Part shown: one piece after another, positions 23,208 through 36,130 of the stretch
How positions within the stretch are numbered: position 1 is the stretch's first letter
Layout: each line of letters starts with the position of its first letter
Assembly (NCBI GenBank): GCA_039621445.1
Contig: CP154954.1
Location: 4,661,636-4,725,635, forward strand
Origin: Euglena gracilis
Lineage: Eukaryota; Euglenida; Euglenophyceae; Euglenales
Reading direction: 5' to 3'
DNA: 64,000 nucleotides
Notes under the pieces: model-generated
Told to the model about the DNA's origin: nothing
The model's database searches: none
The model's input: the letters and a program-made list of their open reading frames with translations, nothing else
Translations under genes and position numbers: made by a program

Positions 23208-24542
23208 CAACACAATTCCTGGGCGAAGCTATTTTCTGATAAATTTCTTTGGACCCAGGGTTTTTCACAATCACAAAGCATTTTGCTTTTTTGAAAATTT
23301 CTCGATCCAACTTTCGGCCTCAACATGATGGGTTTGGAGGTTTTTGTATTGGCATAGTAGGGGAAGCAGGGATCTGCTTCCTTTGGTTGTTGTTGGGGGG
23401 GGGGGTGGGTAGCGGATACTTGCTTGCAGTTATGGAAGCAGCCAAAGGTGCCCATGGCTTTTCCATTTTGGTCCTCCAGGATTTCCAAATTTCCACATTA
23501 CCCAAGTTTAGACTAGCTGCAGTCCAACCGGGGTACTGCGAACACTTGAGAAGAAGCCTGGGCTGGGCTGGACCCCGCTCCCCAACCTACCAACACCTTT
23601 TTCCAGCCAGCACCTTTTCAACTTTGTGTGTGTGCGCGCAAAAAATTGATATACCTGTCTCACTGCCAGCTTCAATTACGTTTTCAGTAACTGTGGCATG
23701 ACATATGGCCGGCTAACCCCCCCCTCCCTGGGTCTTTAGAAATGGACCCGTCCAAAACTGCCTCCTATTTCTGCGCTCATTGACCTGTCCTCCTAAAGGC
23801 CTGTATCCCACCTCTGCCATCGCTGATGTGTCTGGGCACATGGGCACAGACAGCATTTGACGGTATAATATTTTAACAGCATACGGATTGATCTTTTATC
23901 ACGGCTGTAATTGTGGCTTCTAAATGCAGCATTGGATGAGATGAGGCCGGAAGGAACGTCGGGTCCGGGTGTTCTTCCCCCTTTGTCGCCGTTCGCCCAC
24001 AGGTAGCCCCGCCCCCCCCCCCCTGCGCCGACGCAAGCGACGCTGGCCCACCCCGCCGCCGCGCAGCTGTCCTCCCTGCTTGCCCTCCCGCCGACCTGTT
24101 TGCTGTTTTCTGTCCCATCTCAGACTTCTCCAATGCCTCACTTGTGCCACTGTCCCCCAGATGGCTGGTTCCCTCCACATCCCCATGGGTGCAAAGTCCG
24201 ACTACAGCAGGACCAACGTGGAGGGGGGCAGCGATCACGTCTTCTGAGTGGGTTTCTTTTGTTCCAGGGGGAATCAGCTTCTGAATTCTTTTGGAAATCG
24301 ATTGAATGTCTATCCTGACTTTGCAAAGAAGCGTTGGAGCTGCTTACCAGCAGGTCAACAAATGGGTGTTGTGTCAACCATCGCAATCAAGAAAGCCTCG
24401 CGATGCCGCCAACTTCAAACTTCAAACTGATAACTGGCTGGAAAAGGGGAATACTTTGAGCTGGTCTCAACATAAGGAGGGTACCCAGAATTAAGGTGAG
24501 GGGTCTGGGACCCTCAGCCCACCTTCCAAGAAGGGTCTAGGG

Positions 24543-25192
24543 CAGGGCAGAACGGGAATCGGCCAAACAACCAGGGTGGTGGGTGGGGGGGTCGACCAAC
24601 CCCCCCCCCCCCCACCCCCTGCATGGTGGGTGGGGGGGGTCGACCACCCCCCACCTCTTCCTGTATTTCCGGGAGCACCAATTTTCGGACCCGAAATTTT
24701 TTTTCCCAGCGCCTTCGGCGCCGGGTTTTTTTTTGACCCATTTTGGGACCCATGTGGGAGGTAAAACCCCATTTTTTCACACCTTCCTATAATTCACATT
24801 TTCTCAAAATTTTGATTTTGAAAGCTTTTTCAAGCAGAAATGCTATTGAAAGTCCAAAAAATTTCAATGAGAAAAAATGTCAGTAAAATTTGACTGTGCC
24901 AAAATTTGGTCCACTTTTTTTGACCTTCGTTTTACCCCCCTCCTAAAAACTACCATTTTTTAACCCTGAGTTTTTTGAGATTTTTTTTTTGTGAAAAAAA
25001 TGTGGGTTTCCAAAAGAATTATGTGTTTTGGGTTCATTTTTCAAAAAAAATTCAAAATTTTTTTGGCCAAAATCCCCGTTTTCCCGAAATTGGTGGAAAT
25101 GCTGTGGTGGGTGGGGGGGGGGTCGACCCACCATCCCACCTCCCGGATGGGGATGAATCGACCCCTCCACCAGGCCATCCCGTTCTGCCCTG
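24543..25192. mobile_element. hAT-like element with perfect 8-bp TSD (650 bp)
   Basis: GTCTAGGG abuts both ends (24535-24542 and 25193-25200). The ends are CAGGGCAGAACGGGA on both sides. Copies A and B carry only a single GGTTTAGGG/GGTTTGGGG at this place. The end at 34606 (reverse) with GGAATCGGCCAAACA is another, truncated copy. It contains the CGCCTTCGGCGCCGG hairpin next to a T run. Confidence 0.85.
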
Positions 25193-25228
25193 GTCTAGGG
25201 TGTACCGTAGGGTAAGGGTACTCAGGAT

Positions 25229-25500
25229 TTGTTGCTGCTCGACTTTGAATGGGAAAAATGTGCGGTTGAAATTAAATCTGACCAATTTGCCAAAGAAAAA
25301 AGAATGGCGGTTCAGGGATCCCGGTGGAGATCAGGCCAAAATGCTGCTGCTATGCATTTTTTGACCACTCTTTCGCCATTTTCTTTTTATTCTGGGAGAA
25401 CAGATCTCTGGAGGTTTTTTTGGATTTATGTCCGGGCTGTTTACTGGGAAATGGGCCCCATTTTGGTATGGCGGAAAAGTTGATATTTTTCTCAGGATGT
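25229..25500 (+). pseudogene. FEWEKCAVE gene fragment, copy C
   Basis: Shares LLLDFEWEKCAVE and KSDQFAKEK with 50008-50275 but loses frame afterwards. The B copy reads on as EWRFRDPGEDEAKMLQHLTT. No family was recognised. Confidence 0.35.
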
Positions 25501-25619
25501 GATCAAGTTCCAGGACCGGGTTTACGGCCTATATTGACGTTGCTTGAATGGGATGCTGATAAGCGATGCAAGAAGTTCCCGCGACAGATCATGTTGGGTG
25601 GTGGGTCCGGACTGACTTC

Positions 25620-26400
25620 TTTTTAACATGGAAGACCCCACCTGGGGCTTGACCGGAATATTTTGGCACAGTGTGCCGGTATTTTCATTTGCATGGACAT
25701 TTCATTCTCACAAACGTTTCAGAAGTGTTCCAAGCTTGCGATGCTTCTGGATTTTTTCCGCCCGTGCCTCGGCCCTCCGAACCCATCCCCGGTAGGAAAT
25801 AGGTGATGGCTGGAAAAAAGGAGTTGGATGGATCCCTGGGGTCAGGGGGTGATTCTAACCCGGCTGCCAGGCTGGACTCGGCTTGAACCCAAAATAGGCA
25901 AAGAAAGCCCAAATCTTAGACGGCCTGAAATGGACATCAAAAGCTGAAATTGAGCCTGAAACAAAACAAAACAAAACAAACAAAACATCTTTGCAAAGAA
26001 ATGGCCAAATGAAATAAAGCTGCAAAATGAAACGACAAAAAGTACAAAACCAGGTGAAAAGTGAATAAGAATTACAAAAATGGAAAAGAGCAATTGCGTT
26101 GAAATTTGGTGTAATGCTTCTAAATTCAGTCTCTTCCATAGAAATGGACACAGGCAATAAAAGAAGTTGGACATTTAGTCACAATTATGCCCAGGGGGGT
26201 GTTCCCCCCGTGACCCCCCCCCCCATCACCCAAGGTGATGCCCCATTTTTATGAAATTTTCAGGTTGATTCAGGCTAATTTTGAGGCTTAATTTTTCAAA
26301 TTTGGGCTTGGTGATTCCCAATTTGGCCACCGAAGATGTGGTGTTCCCCTCTGACCCCCCCCCATGACCCGAATCACCCCCTGAGTCTTGGAGAGTCAAA
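25620..26400. other. Unique stretch, no gene recognised
   Basis: Contains a short AAAAC tandem (25958-25984) and C runs. Only short open frames. Confidence 0.4.
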
Positions 26401-27860
26401 GGCAAAGGCTGAAAAATGATACAAAGTATGTGTTTCTAAACACAGGCTTCGGCACGCCGAAACCCGTGTTTAGAAACTGTCGGGGCCAAAACGGCAGATG
26501 GGGGGCGATAGAGGGCATCCGGGGGTACATTTGGTCTGACCGACACCCCGGAAATAATGTGCGTTTTCTCGAAATTTTTCGAAAAATCGACTTTTTGACC
26601 GAAAATCTCACCCCGGCGAGATGGCAGAGTCGAAACTGGGGGGGGGGGTTGCGACTGCCACCCAGCTTGGACCCCTTCACAGATGAATAACTCGGGCCTG
26701 GCAGGTAGTTGGGGGTGAACGGAGGTGATTTGGAATCTCGGGATCCAGCTGCTCGCAAATGGGGATAAAAACCATGACCCAGGGAACGGGGCCGGGGTCA
26801 TGGTGTAATCGGCGGTTTTCATTGCCAACCCAGGGGGGTTCTACCCCCCCCCTTTCCCTGGTGCTCTTTCTCTGAAAGAGAAAGCGCTCAGCGACCCCCC
26901 CCCCAAAAAAAGGTGGACAGGGGCGCACATTTTCGTACCTCCCCCCTGGGCGCTTGGCACCCCCGGGCGCTTGGCCCCCCCACTTCTTAACATGTAAACT
27001 TGGCCCCCTAAAGTTGGCCTTTTCTGTAAACTTTCAATCCTGGCCTTTAGTAAGATTTCTTTCCATGAAAGCTGCTGGGGACGACTTTTTCGGCTGCAAA
27101 CCACACAAATACTGATTTTTTGGCAACTTTTTGAGACCGACCATCATGAAAATGCCCTTTTTGACCAATTTGCCAAAAATTGTCAAGTTGGGGGGTTTCA
27201 GGGTCATGTAGGGGGGGGGGGTCGGATTTGCACCAACAATTCCTTGACTTATAACCCAGGTTTTTTACCATTGCCAATTTCGCATAATTTATGATTTATA
27301 AAATTCACCTGCAAACGGTTTTTGACCCGGGGCGTTTTTCTGACGCCCCGTTTTTGGCCCGAAATGTTTTTGGTCAAAAAAGCCAGAGAAAATTACATAA
27401 CTTCATAAATTTCAAAAATTACTGTGAGTTACCATCTCGCGCAATTTTCTTTTTGACGTTTCTCGGATTTTTTGACATAAAAATTACCCAAAATCCATGG
27501 GTTTTGGGCCCAAACCGGGGTGCTGGCGTGAAAATGAGCGTTTTTCGACCCCCCAGCACCCCGTTTTGACCCGAAACTATGGAGTTTGGGTCAAAAACGG
27601 GTCAAAAAAGTCGAAAAGAATCGAAATTTTTTTTTGCCTGAAACCATGTTTTTTTGGGCCTCCTGGACCTGGAAAACCTGTTTTTGAGCCGAAAATGAGC
27701 GTTTTTCGACCGCCCAAAAACAGTTTTTCCAGGTCTGGGAGGCCAAAAAAAACATCGTTTCGGGCATCGTTTTCGGACATTTTGTCAGACCGACACTTCC
27801 GGAAATAATGTATGTTTTCTCAAGATACTTTCAAAAATCGATGTTTGTGATGCTTGTGGT
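26400..27860. repeat. Dispersed repeats related to 200-360, 1180-1540 and 35.0-35.65 kb
   Basis: Shared blocks include GGAAATAATGT...TTTTCTCAAGATA, GCGCTGGCGGGT...AAAACGCTC and GGTCTGGGAGGCCAAA. Ordering differs from the other copies. No gene was recognised. Confidence 0.6.
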
Positions 27861-28869
27861 GAGCTTCACCGGTGAAGTTCACCATTGGTTTATGTGAGGG
27901 AGGGAAGGTGTCCAGGAACCCCCAATGAAGTTCCAAACGGTGAGCCTCACCACCGGGGGGAGGTCCAAGATTCGACAGACAAGGTTCTTCCCAATCCGAA
28001 AGAAACCTTTCGGTCTTTTTCGGTGGCCGGCTTTTTGGGGGGTCGTTGCATTATGTGAGGGGGGCAGGCCTTTGCTTAAGGGTTCGCAGCACCAGCCCCC
28101 CCCCCCCCCCCGGGGGGGCTGGATTGCAGCTAATCCAAATTTGGCTTGTGGGAATTCTAGACCCCGGGGGGGGGTCTGCTGGCAGGGCTCGTTAGTGGAA
28201 TTTTTTTTTCAGTGAAGTGGAAGTTTTTCCAGTGACCGGCCCAATTTTTTTGTCCCCCCCAAAATTGGCTAAAAATGTCCATTTTTTGGCCGTTTTAAAA
28301 AACGTCCACCTTAGCGCACAGCACCGGAGGAAATTTTTTTCCAGTCGGGGGGCTCCGATGTTGGTGTCGTTGGCCCCTTCAGGCTCTTAACATGCAAACT
28401 TGGCCCCCAGGCTTACTTTCAATCATGGCCCGGGCCAAGCCCCCCCCGGGGGGGGGGAGGGGTAGATTTTTTCCAGTAGTTTCGGACCCCAAGGGTGCGC
28501 CCTTATTAGGGCACTGGCACTCATTTTGAGAAAGCACAGAAATCTTAGTTTTCCTTGCTTATTTTCAGGTTTCCCCTTCTTGTGATGTCAAGGAATGCGT
28601 CAAGTGATTATGTGTCAAATTTGTGCTTAACCGATGGAAGTATTTGGTCCAACTGTGCCTTCTGAGAAGTGTGTGTGCTTTCCGACCTTAGGTGTGAGAG
28701 TGATTTCTCCCTTGTGGGGTGCGCACTTTTTAGGGAGGTGGTTTCGGACCCTTGGGGGGTAAGCGCTGATTGGGGCACTGCACATAAATAGGGGACTGCA
28801 CACTTGTTAGGGGGGTTTACACTGTTTCCGCACCTTTAGCCCCCAACACCACGTTTCGGCCCCTGTTCA

Positions 28870-29215
28870 CACCCAAATTGCCTCGCCATTGTTTGGTTGG
28901 GTGCTGCTCTCCACAGCTGCCACCCGTCCCGCAATGCCTCGCCACAACCTTTCACTTGTGCGCCCCAACAGCGCTGATGTGCGGGTGGAGTGGAAGGGCC
29001 CCATGGCATCCAAGGTCATGCCCAGGCCACGTCTGTTTGTGTTTCTGGAAGCAATAGGACTGGATCCCCCTGCCGAGACAGTGGTCTGTGTCTGCTCAAG
29101 GTCCTGCAGTCCCACCAGCAGCAATGCAAAGGCTCAGCTGTCCAGGCTGTCGTTTGATTTGGTTCGGATTGCAGCAAGTTCACAACAATTTGTGAGCACG
29201 CTTCAAGGGGGGAGG
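28870..29215. other. Coding-like unique stretch
   Basis: Open on both strands; the plus frame contains RPNSADVRVEWKGPMASKVM, the minus frame GPFHSTRTSALLGRTSERL. Balanced composition and lack of repeats suggest a possible exon, but no domain was recognised and no second copy is available to compare. Confidence 0.25.
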
Positions 29216-29470
29216 CACTTTCGCCAATTTTGACAAGGCCACAAAAAGGGCTCAAAAAAGCCCCAAAAACCTTCTCGAAAGTTTAAAATTTTTCGGATAA
29301 GAAAAAAATCATGACCAATCCAGATCCAACTGTGCACAAGAATCGACCAATTTTGCACAGGTAAGAAATTGGCGGAATTAGGGGAATTAGGGGAATTAAT
29401 CCCCCCCCCCCTCCTAATTGGCTAATAGAGTCTGAAGGAGCCCGGGCATTAGCCAAATTCTATGCCCCCC
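29215..29470. repeat. AATTGGCTAATT element, copy 3
   Basis: Contains GCACAGGTAAGAAATTGG, tandem GGAATTAGG units, a C run, and the end motif GGGCATTAGCCAA. Confidence 0.6.
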
Positions 29471-29949
29471 CCCCTCCCGAGCTATTCCTGTGCCCGGGAC
29501 CCTTCACGGCCCAATGGGTGCAGCTCGGGGGAGGGGGGACCTGGGTCTCCCCAAGGCATTCCCATTCCCGAACTTCGGACAGCCCAAAAGGGGTCATTTT
29601 TGGCAACATTTTTGGATGTTCGCAAAAAATGGTCAATTTCAAGCAAATTTTCCAAAATGCAATTTTTTGAAAATGTCCAAAAAACGTCAATTTTTGAACA
29701 CTTTTTTGTGACCGTCTTCATAAAAGTGCACCTACTTTTGCCTGAAAATGGTCAAAAATGCCAAAAATAGCACCTTTTTCAAAATTTTTGGTGTCTTCGG
29801 CGCCGAAAAAGATATACCCACCAGCCCCTCCCCCCCCCCCCCCCCCCCCTGCGGGGGGACGGGGTCGAAGGGACCCACCCCCCCTACCCCCCTTCCCCCC
29901 CCCCCCAGTGGAGGGGTCCATGACATTGAGCTATTCCCGACCTCCTAAA

Positions 29950-30402
29950 CTCCCCCAAAATAAGACCCGGGTCTTATTTTTGGGTCCGTTGCTGGAAACC
30001 TCCAGGGGGGTGTTATTTTGGGGGGTCTTGTTTTGGATTTTTTTCTTGACCGACCCGGGCCCGAAAAAAAAAACATCATTTTTCAGGTTCCCAAAAGCAT
30101 TTAAAAATTTTCCTTTGGCGCTGCGCACCATGTGTAAATTGGTGTAAAGTGACATCTAGCATGTTTTTTTGCACCTAAAAAATCTGAAATCTTTTGAAAT
30201 TTCATCATTTTTGTGTGTGAAATTAGGGTTTTTGGTAATTTTTCAGGGAAAAATTTCACCCTCTCCGGCGCTTCGCGCCGTCAGGGGGGGGGGTCTTATT
30301 ATTGGGGGGTCTTATTTTTGGATTTTTGCTCGATCAGCCCAGGGGGGGTCTTATTCTTTGGGGGGGGGTCTCATTTTTGGGGGGGGTCTTATTTTTGGGG
30401 GG
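29950..30402. mobile_element. TIR element with GGGTCTTATTTTTGG tags
   Basis: Left end: C run, AAAATAAGACCC; right end: GGTCTTATTTTTGG plus G run. Tag units GTCTTATTTTTGG, GTCTTATTATTGG, GTCTTATTCTTTGG and GTCTCATTTTTGG recur six times next to G runs. A CCGGCGCTTCGCGCCG hairpin lies inside. Flanks have TAA on the left and TTTA on the right, so the duplication is unclear. Confidence 0.55.
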
Positions 30403-30599
30403 TTTATGGGAATAGCTCGTGGGGAGGGGGAAGAACTCAGGTGGTGGGCATGGTTGGGGGGGGGCGAGGGTAATTTTAGGCCATTTTTGGATTTTGGATT
30501 TTTTTTGGCACAAAATGACCACTTTGATTGAGCCATTACCCTGTCAGCCTGCATTGACAGGGGTTGCCAGTATGTGTCGTTCAAAGGGTTAGGTCCACG

Positions 30600-31130
30600 G
30601 TTACCCACCCCAGTGTGGACCATCTCGCCCCCTTTGCCTACGCCTGGTTTGGTGTAGTATACGAGAGCCCCAAATTTTGCGGGTGGTACCCACCCCCCGG
30701 CCCCAAAGCCTCTGCCAGCCCATGGATATGGTGGTGGTGGTGGTGGTGGTGGTGGTGGTGTGTGCACCATGCCGCAATCCCGGCCTCGCAGTCCCCACGA
30801 AGCCCCAGCCAGCTCTGCTGCAGTGGGCTGTGGAAAATCGAGGCCAGTCATCTGAGAGCCAAATTTTGTGATTTCTGATTAATGCCCCGCTGTGTCTCCT
30901 CCTGCCCAGCTGGACACGCATGGACAAACTTCCCGGGGGCGCAATTTGCACTTTTTTTTTGCATAATGAACAATTTGGACAATTTTCACATGTGTGCCTT
31001 GGGGGGTGGTGTGGGGGGTTTGGGCCAAGTGGGCAGCCGGAGGGGAGGTTGTCCTCTACTTTTGGTGCAAAACGACGGATTTCCAAAAGTGGGTCCTCGA
31101 GTCCCTGGGGGCTCAAGGGTCTGCTGACAC
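30600..31130. other. Insert private to copy B with (GGT)n
   Basis: Interrupts the match of 1860-1960 to copy B. Contains a (GGT)n tract at 30729-30760. Open frames on both strands are short or repeat-driven. Confidence 0.4.
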
Positions 31131-31712
31131 CCCAGTCATAAAACAACAACAACAAAAACAACTCTGGTTGGAACCAGTGTTGTATTCGCAAAAATGTTGT
31201 GCAAACATGTTGAGAGGGGACAAAGGTTGTCCCTCTCATCCTAAAACGGCGGCCCCTCGCTGACTTTCCTGCGTCGCCAACGTGGCCGGCGCCCTCAATG
31301 CCATCCAGTCCTGCCAGTCTCTCATTCGATGCCGAAGCTGACCAGGTGGCTGCTGTTGTGCTTGTGTTGGCTCCCCCTGAAACAATTTTTTTTGAGCCAC
31401 TGTGCTTTTTTTTTGAGCTGGTCCCCCCCCCCTTGGGTGGGATGGCCTGTTTACTGCACGCCTTTCCCAGCAGTCGTTGGACCAAGAAAGCCGGCCCGTT
31501 ATGCGTTGCCTTACATCTGAGGTCTTTATCAGTGGAGTGTTAATGTGAAGGTACAAACAAACCCTGTCCTCCCTCTCCCAGAGAGGCCCAGCAGTTTTCT
31601 TTCGAAATGGGCAATGTCCTTTGGCAAGTCGTTTTGCCAGGAGTTGCTGATGCGACCAATCCGCACCCCCAAAGTTATTTGCTGGTTTTTGAAAAGGAAA
31701 GCTTTAGAGCAA

Positions 31713-32111
31713 CCCCCCAAATAATACCCCCCCCCCCAAATAATACCCCCCCTCGGGGTCTGACTTCGGCGACCAAATAAAATACCCCCCCCCCAATTTC
31801 GAGCCGACGACCCGTATTTGACCTGAAATTTGTTGGCAAAAGTCACAATCTCTGACAACAAATTACGAAAAAAATCGATTTTTTTTTGGATCATCTGGCC
31901 TCCAAAAATGCTACTTTAATGAGAAAATACAAATACAAAAATGACCCCAAACGGGGGTTTTGGCTGCTATTTTGGGTCCTACAGGACTTCAAAAATTCCG
32001 GAATTTTTGGGTGCTATTACCCCCCCCCCCCCCGCCCCAAATAATACCCCCCCTGGGCCGGGACTTCGGGGGAAACTATAATACCCCGGGGGGTATTATT
32101 TGGGGGGGGGG
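31713..32111. mobile_element. TIR element with CCCAAATAATACC tags
   Basis: Left end: CCCCCCAAATAATACCCC; right end: GGGGTATTATTTGGGGGG. The tag occurs five times, next to C or G runs, with short spacers such as CGAAGTCAGACCCCGAG (minus strand). It lies in a block absent from copy A. Confidence 0.6.
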
Positions 32112-33634
32112 CTAGTCCCCCCCTCCCCCCTCCCTGAAGAAAAGCCTCTCCTCCCATTCAGTTTATATTTTGAGGTTTCCTAAAATGAAAGCAACTATTG
32201 TGTAAAAAATATTGATTTCCAGGCGTGGCAGAATACCGGAAAGCGACTGCAGTTTGGCCCTACACGTCAATCCACTGCGAAGCTTCTGGCACTTCTGAAG
32301 CCAATGCCTTTGCCCCCCTCCCTCCCTCTCCTGCAGTCTCACCACAGCGACGCCATGGTCCACCTTGCCGCATCATTCTTCTCCCCTCCACAGAATGATT
32401 CACTGAACCTTTGTGTGACCCCCCCCTGCTTGGGAAACCCTTCAAAGAGCTTTGCTCCCTGCAAAGTCACTGGGCTGGTCTTTCATCCTCCTGTCCTTAT
32501 TATGGAAGCAAAATTTCGGGAAAGCACCACAGTTTTTCCTGGGCGGGAAAATCAACCTTCCGCAACCAGAAGCATATTTTTGTTTCCCAATGCAATTCTG
32601 CACTCATTTTCGCTACGTGTTTATGCAAGCGAGTCACCATTTTTTTGGAGCAAAACTGTCAAATGCATTGCTTGAAACAGCCGTAAAATTGTGAATTTTC
32701 GGTACTTTCCTGGTCTGGTGCAGCTGGTGCGGCGTCTATCGGCACTTACCAAGAGGGGGGGGGTTCATTTGGTCGTCAAATCAAAACCCGTAGGGGTTTT
32801 TTGTATCCCGGGGGGGATATATTTGGCAGGGGTTCACGCGGTGTTTTTGCGCTGTAGGGGTGAGGTTCCTTGGCGCAGTGCTCGTCGTCCTCGCGACAAC
32901 AGACCCCCCAAATGGATCATTGAGCCCAGCTGTGACCCCTGAGGCCTGGCAGCCGACCTCGTCGCTCCCGCCCAGCCCCCAATCCCCTCCCGGCACGCCA
33001 CTGGGGCGGTGCCGCACTCAGGAGTTTTTTTTTTTAAACGTTGACGACGGGGGGGGGGGTGGGTCCTACCCCGGGAAGTCAAGTGGAAACCCCTCCCGGA
33101 GGAGGTTTCCATTATTTTCGGTTCAAACTGCCAAATAAATTTGCAAGGTGGTTGGGGGCCTCCGCGTTTGGAGTGGAGGTCCCTCCAGAGTTTCCCATGG
33201 TGGAGGCTGACCCTCCCTTAATCGGACTCTAAAACAGCCCCTGGCCGCGACGCCAGCCTCCGCCTTCGCCAGCGCCTCCTCCCCGGCAGCGATCCCGCGC
33301 CCCTGCTCCGCCTGACGGGATCCCATCTCAAAGTCCGGCACTGCGCCACAGCGCACCCCCCCCCCCCAGAAGTCTTCAAGTCATTTTCCCACCAACTGTT
33401 CGAGAACTCCTGCCCTTCGAGATGGGGCCGATCTGCTCCCATGCTGACATCACGTGCCGGGTGCAGGTAGCGCAAACTCTGCACTGCGTGTTTGATGCCA
33501 CCCCGGCATGTTTACAACTGATTCCGAACCCCCCTCCCTGGCCTGTGCATATGCGTATGGATGCATGGACGAATGCACAAAAATCATACATCTCCATCAT
33601 TGTTAGCAGGGATTGTTTTCAGACCAAGGGGGAG

Positions 33635-33895
33635 GGATCAGGCTTGTGCTTAGTCAGGTGCCAACCCCACAAGGGGGTGGATGCTAGGGGCAGGCACCCT
33701 ATAGCACCCTTCCAACCCCCCCGGGGGGGGTAAAGGTTTTTGGGGGGTGCCTGCCCATAGCGAGCACCCCCCTCCGACCCCGGCGCAGGGGGCCCGGAAG
33801 GCCATTTCCAATGAAAATTTTCTGGTTCCCCCCCAAACCCGCCGGGAGGGTGTGCCTGCTATGGGCAGGCACCCTATAGCGCCCATCCACCCCCC
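33635..33895. repeat. Relative of the 12157-12471 element
   Basis: GCTTGTGCTTAGTCAGGTGC start, CACCCTATAGC motifs and a CCCGGCGC...GGCC core as in the 12.2 and 14.4 kb copies. Right end not resolved. Confidence 0.55.
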
Positions 33896-34289
33896 TAAGC
33901 CTAAGAGGGATTTGGGCTTTCGATAAATTTATCCTGGCAAAACTCAGAAAATTGTCAATTCCAAGGGCGTGCCAGAGTGCTGCCCACGGAGTATTGCCAA
34001 AGTTCTTGCCAGGGTAATGATCTAATGGCTCACTGTGAAAACGCCAATCGTTTCATCCTGCTTGTCGACCCGTTTGGTGCTGGTTCGCAATGTCAGGGCA
34101 GGACATTGCCACCTCTTGTGTGTTAGTTCACCAAGTGTGCTGCCGATGGGCCGATTTTTGGAGGACTCACCTGTGTGGAGGCCACAAACGGTTGGTTCAC
34201 TCACAAGGTCCTCATTGGTACCACGAAACCACAATGCACCTCTAAAATAGCATAGTGGGTGCATAGTGGGCAAACAAGGGCAAATGAAA

Positions 34290-36130
34290 TGTAAGCAGGG
34301 CAATGAACACCACACTTGGAGGTGCAAAATGAAAAAGAAACGCAAAAAAGTACAAAAAAATGCAAAAAAATGTTAAAAAAAATCGCAAAAAAAAGGCAAA
34401 AAAACCCGCAAAAAATGCAAAAAATGCAAATTTTCGGAAAATTGAAAACGCAAAAAAAACGCATTTGCGGTCCCCCCCCTGACAAATCCCCCCGGTTTCG
34501 AAGGTGCCAGAAAAAATTTATCGGGGTCGGAAATACGGGAGGTGGTGGGTCGCCCCCCCCCCCCCCACCCACCACCCTGGCTGTTTGGCCGATTCCTGTT
34601 CTTCCCTGGGGGGGGTGGGCAGGCACACAGGCAGTTGGGGCCACGTGTCCCACTGGACTGGGTCCGGACCAGGGGTTTTTTTTAAGACCGGGGGGGGGGG
34701 GGAGGGGGTCGGCACCCACCCACCCACCCCCAGGGGTGGCCCCCCCCCGAGGGAGGGGGGGGGGTCCCGGGGGGACACACCCACTTTACCCGAAAATTCT
34801 AAAAATAGCACCTTTTCAAAAATTTTGGCGCTTCTGGCGCCGAAAAAGATATCCCCGCCAGGCCCTCACCCCCCCCCCCCCCCCCGGGGGGGGAGGGGGG
34901 TCCAAGGGACCCACCAGGTTTTGAATAGTGCTGAGCTCTTAATAAGCGCGCACCCACCCCTTCATTGATTGACCCCCCCATATATATCGGCCCACTCCAT
35001 GGAGCTCTTTTGACTGAAATACATGGGTTTTGTGCCCGAAACGGGGCGCTGGTGGGTCGAAAAACGCTCATTTTCGGCTCAAAAACAGTTTTTTTGGGTC
35101 CGGGAGGCCAAAAAACATCGTTTCGGGCAAAATTTTTTTTCAATTTTTTCCGACTTTTGTGTCCGAAAAATACTAAGTCGAACAGTGGAAATAGTGCACA
35201 AAATGGCCCAAATTGGCCGAAAAACGGCCGTATCTCGGGCTGGGCGGGGAGTTGCGGGGAAATCAAAATACCGGTAGATGGGGCGTTCCAAGGGCTTCAA
35301 ATTAGGTCTCCGGACATTTTCCTTTGATTTGGAGATATTTTGAAAATTGACATTTTTTGGCCGAAATGGCAGAGGTCCAAAGGGTCCTACCCAGTTTGGA
35401 CCCCTTCGCGCGTGAATAACTCGGGCCTGGCGGGGAGTTGGGGGTCAAACCCAGGTGATTCGGAAATTAGAAATCCAGTCGCTTGCGACTGAAAAATTTT
35501 TTTTCGGGAACCGGGCCGGGATCATAATGATAATCCGTCCGTTCTCCAGGTGGCCCCGACCCGGGGGGGGGGGCGGGGGGGTCGAGGGGGGGGTTTCGCC
35601 AGGGGTAATCTTCGCTCTTACCCTAAAGGGATAAGAGCTCAGCGACCCACCCTACCCCCCTCCCCCCCCGGGGGAGGGGGTCCAAGACTAAAAAAAACCC
35701 CCTGGTCTGGACTGGCAGCGAGTCATCGGGAGGGGGGGGGGACCTCTCCCGCGACCGCTGGAGGGCGGCGGCGCAGGCGGCGCGGACCCAGGCAGCCAGG
35801 GTGGACATCGGCCGCAGCAGCTGCGCGAGGTCGAAGCACCGGCGCGCAAGGTTTGGGGTGGGGGGACGCTGCGGTGGTGGGGGTGGGAGGTTGGCGGGAG
35901 GTAAATGCAAAGTAAAGTGAAAAGCAAGAGTGAAGCAAGTGTAAAGTAAGTATAAAGTAAATGTAAAGTAAATGTAAAGTAAATGTAAACCAAAAATAAT
36001 CGCCTGGTGTGCGTGCACGGGTGTTTGCGTGTTTGCCGCCTGCCCCCAGTACCCCTCACCCCCTCCTAGCTGGCGGCCCATGGGCGGGGTCCAGCGTGGC
36101 GGGCATCAACAGGGCATGCATCCCGAACAG
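34290..36130. other. Insert-rich stretch private to copy B
   Basis: Contains a (GCAAAAAAAT)n-like A-rich tract (34330-34460), an end of the 24.5-kb element family at 34606, C/G-run elements, a copy of the 200-1560 repeat (34990-35670), and an AAAGTAAATGT minisatellite (35915-35990). Confidence 0.5.
35690..35885 (-). other. GC-rich, coding-like stretch
   Basis: The minus frame contains NLARRCFDLAQLLRPMSTL then AAWVRAACAAALQRSRER. Composition resembles the transposase-like exons at 58-61 kb but no motif is shared. It may be a gene fragment carried by the insert. Confidence 0.25.

Larger units (their letters stand above)
20710..25620 (+). repeat. Segmental copy C (distal part only)
   Basis: 20710-21000 matches 15725-16010 and 44455-44740; 22530-24540 matches 16200-19540 and 47420-49930; 25200-25620 matches 50000-50420. 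Private inserts lie at about 21.1-22.25 kb and 24543-25192. Confidence 0.85.
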
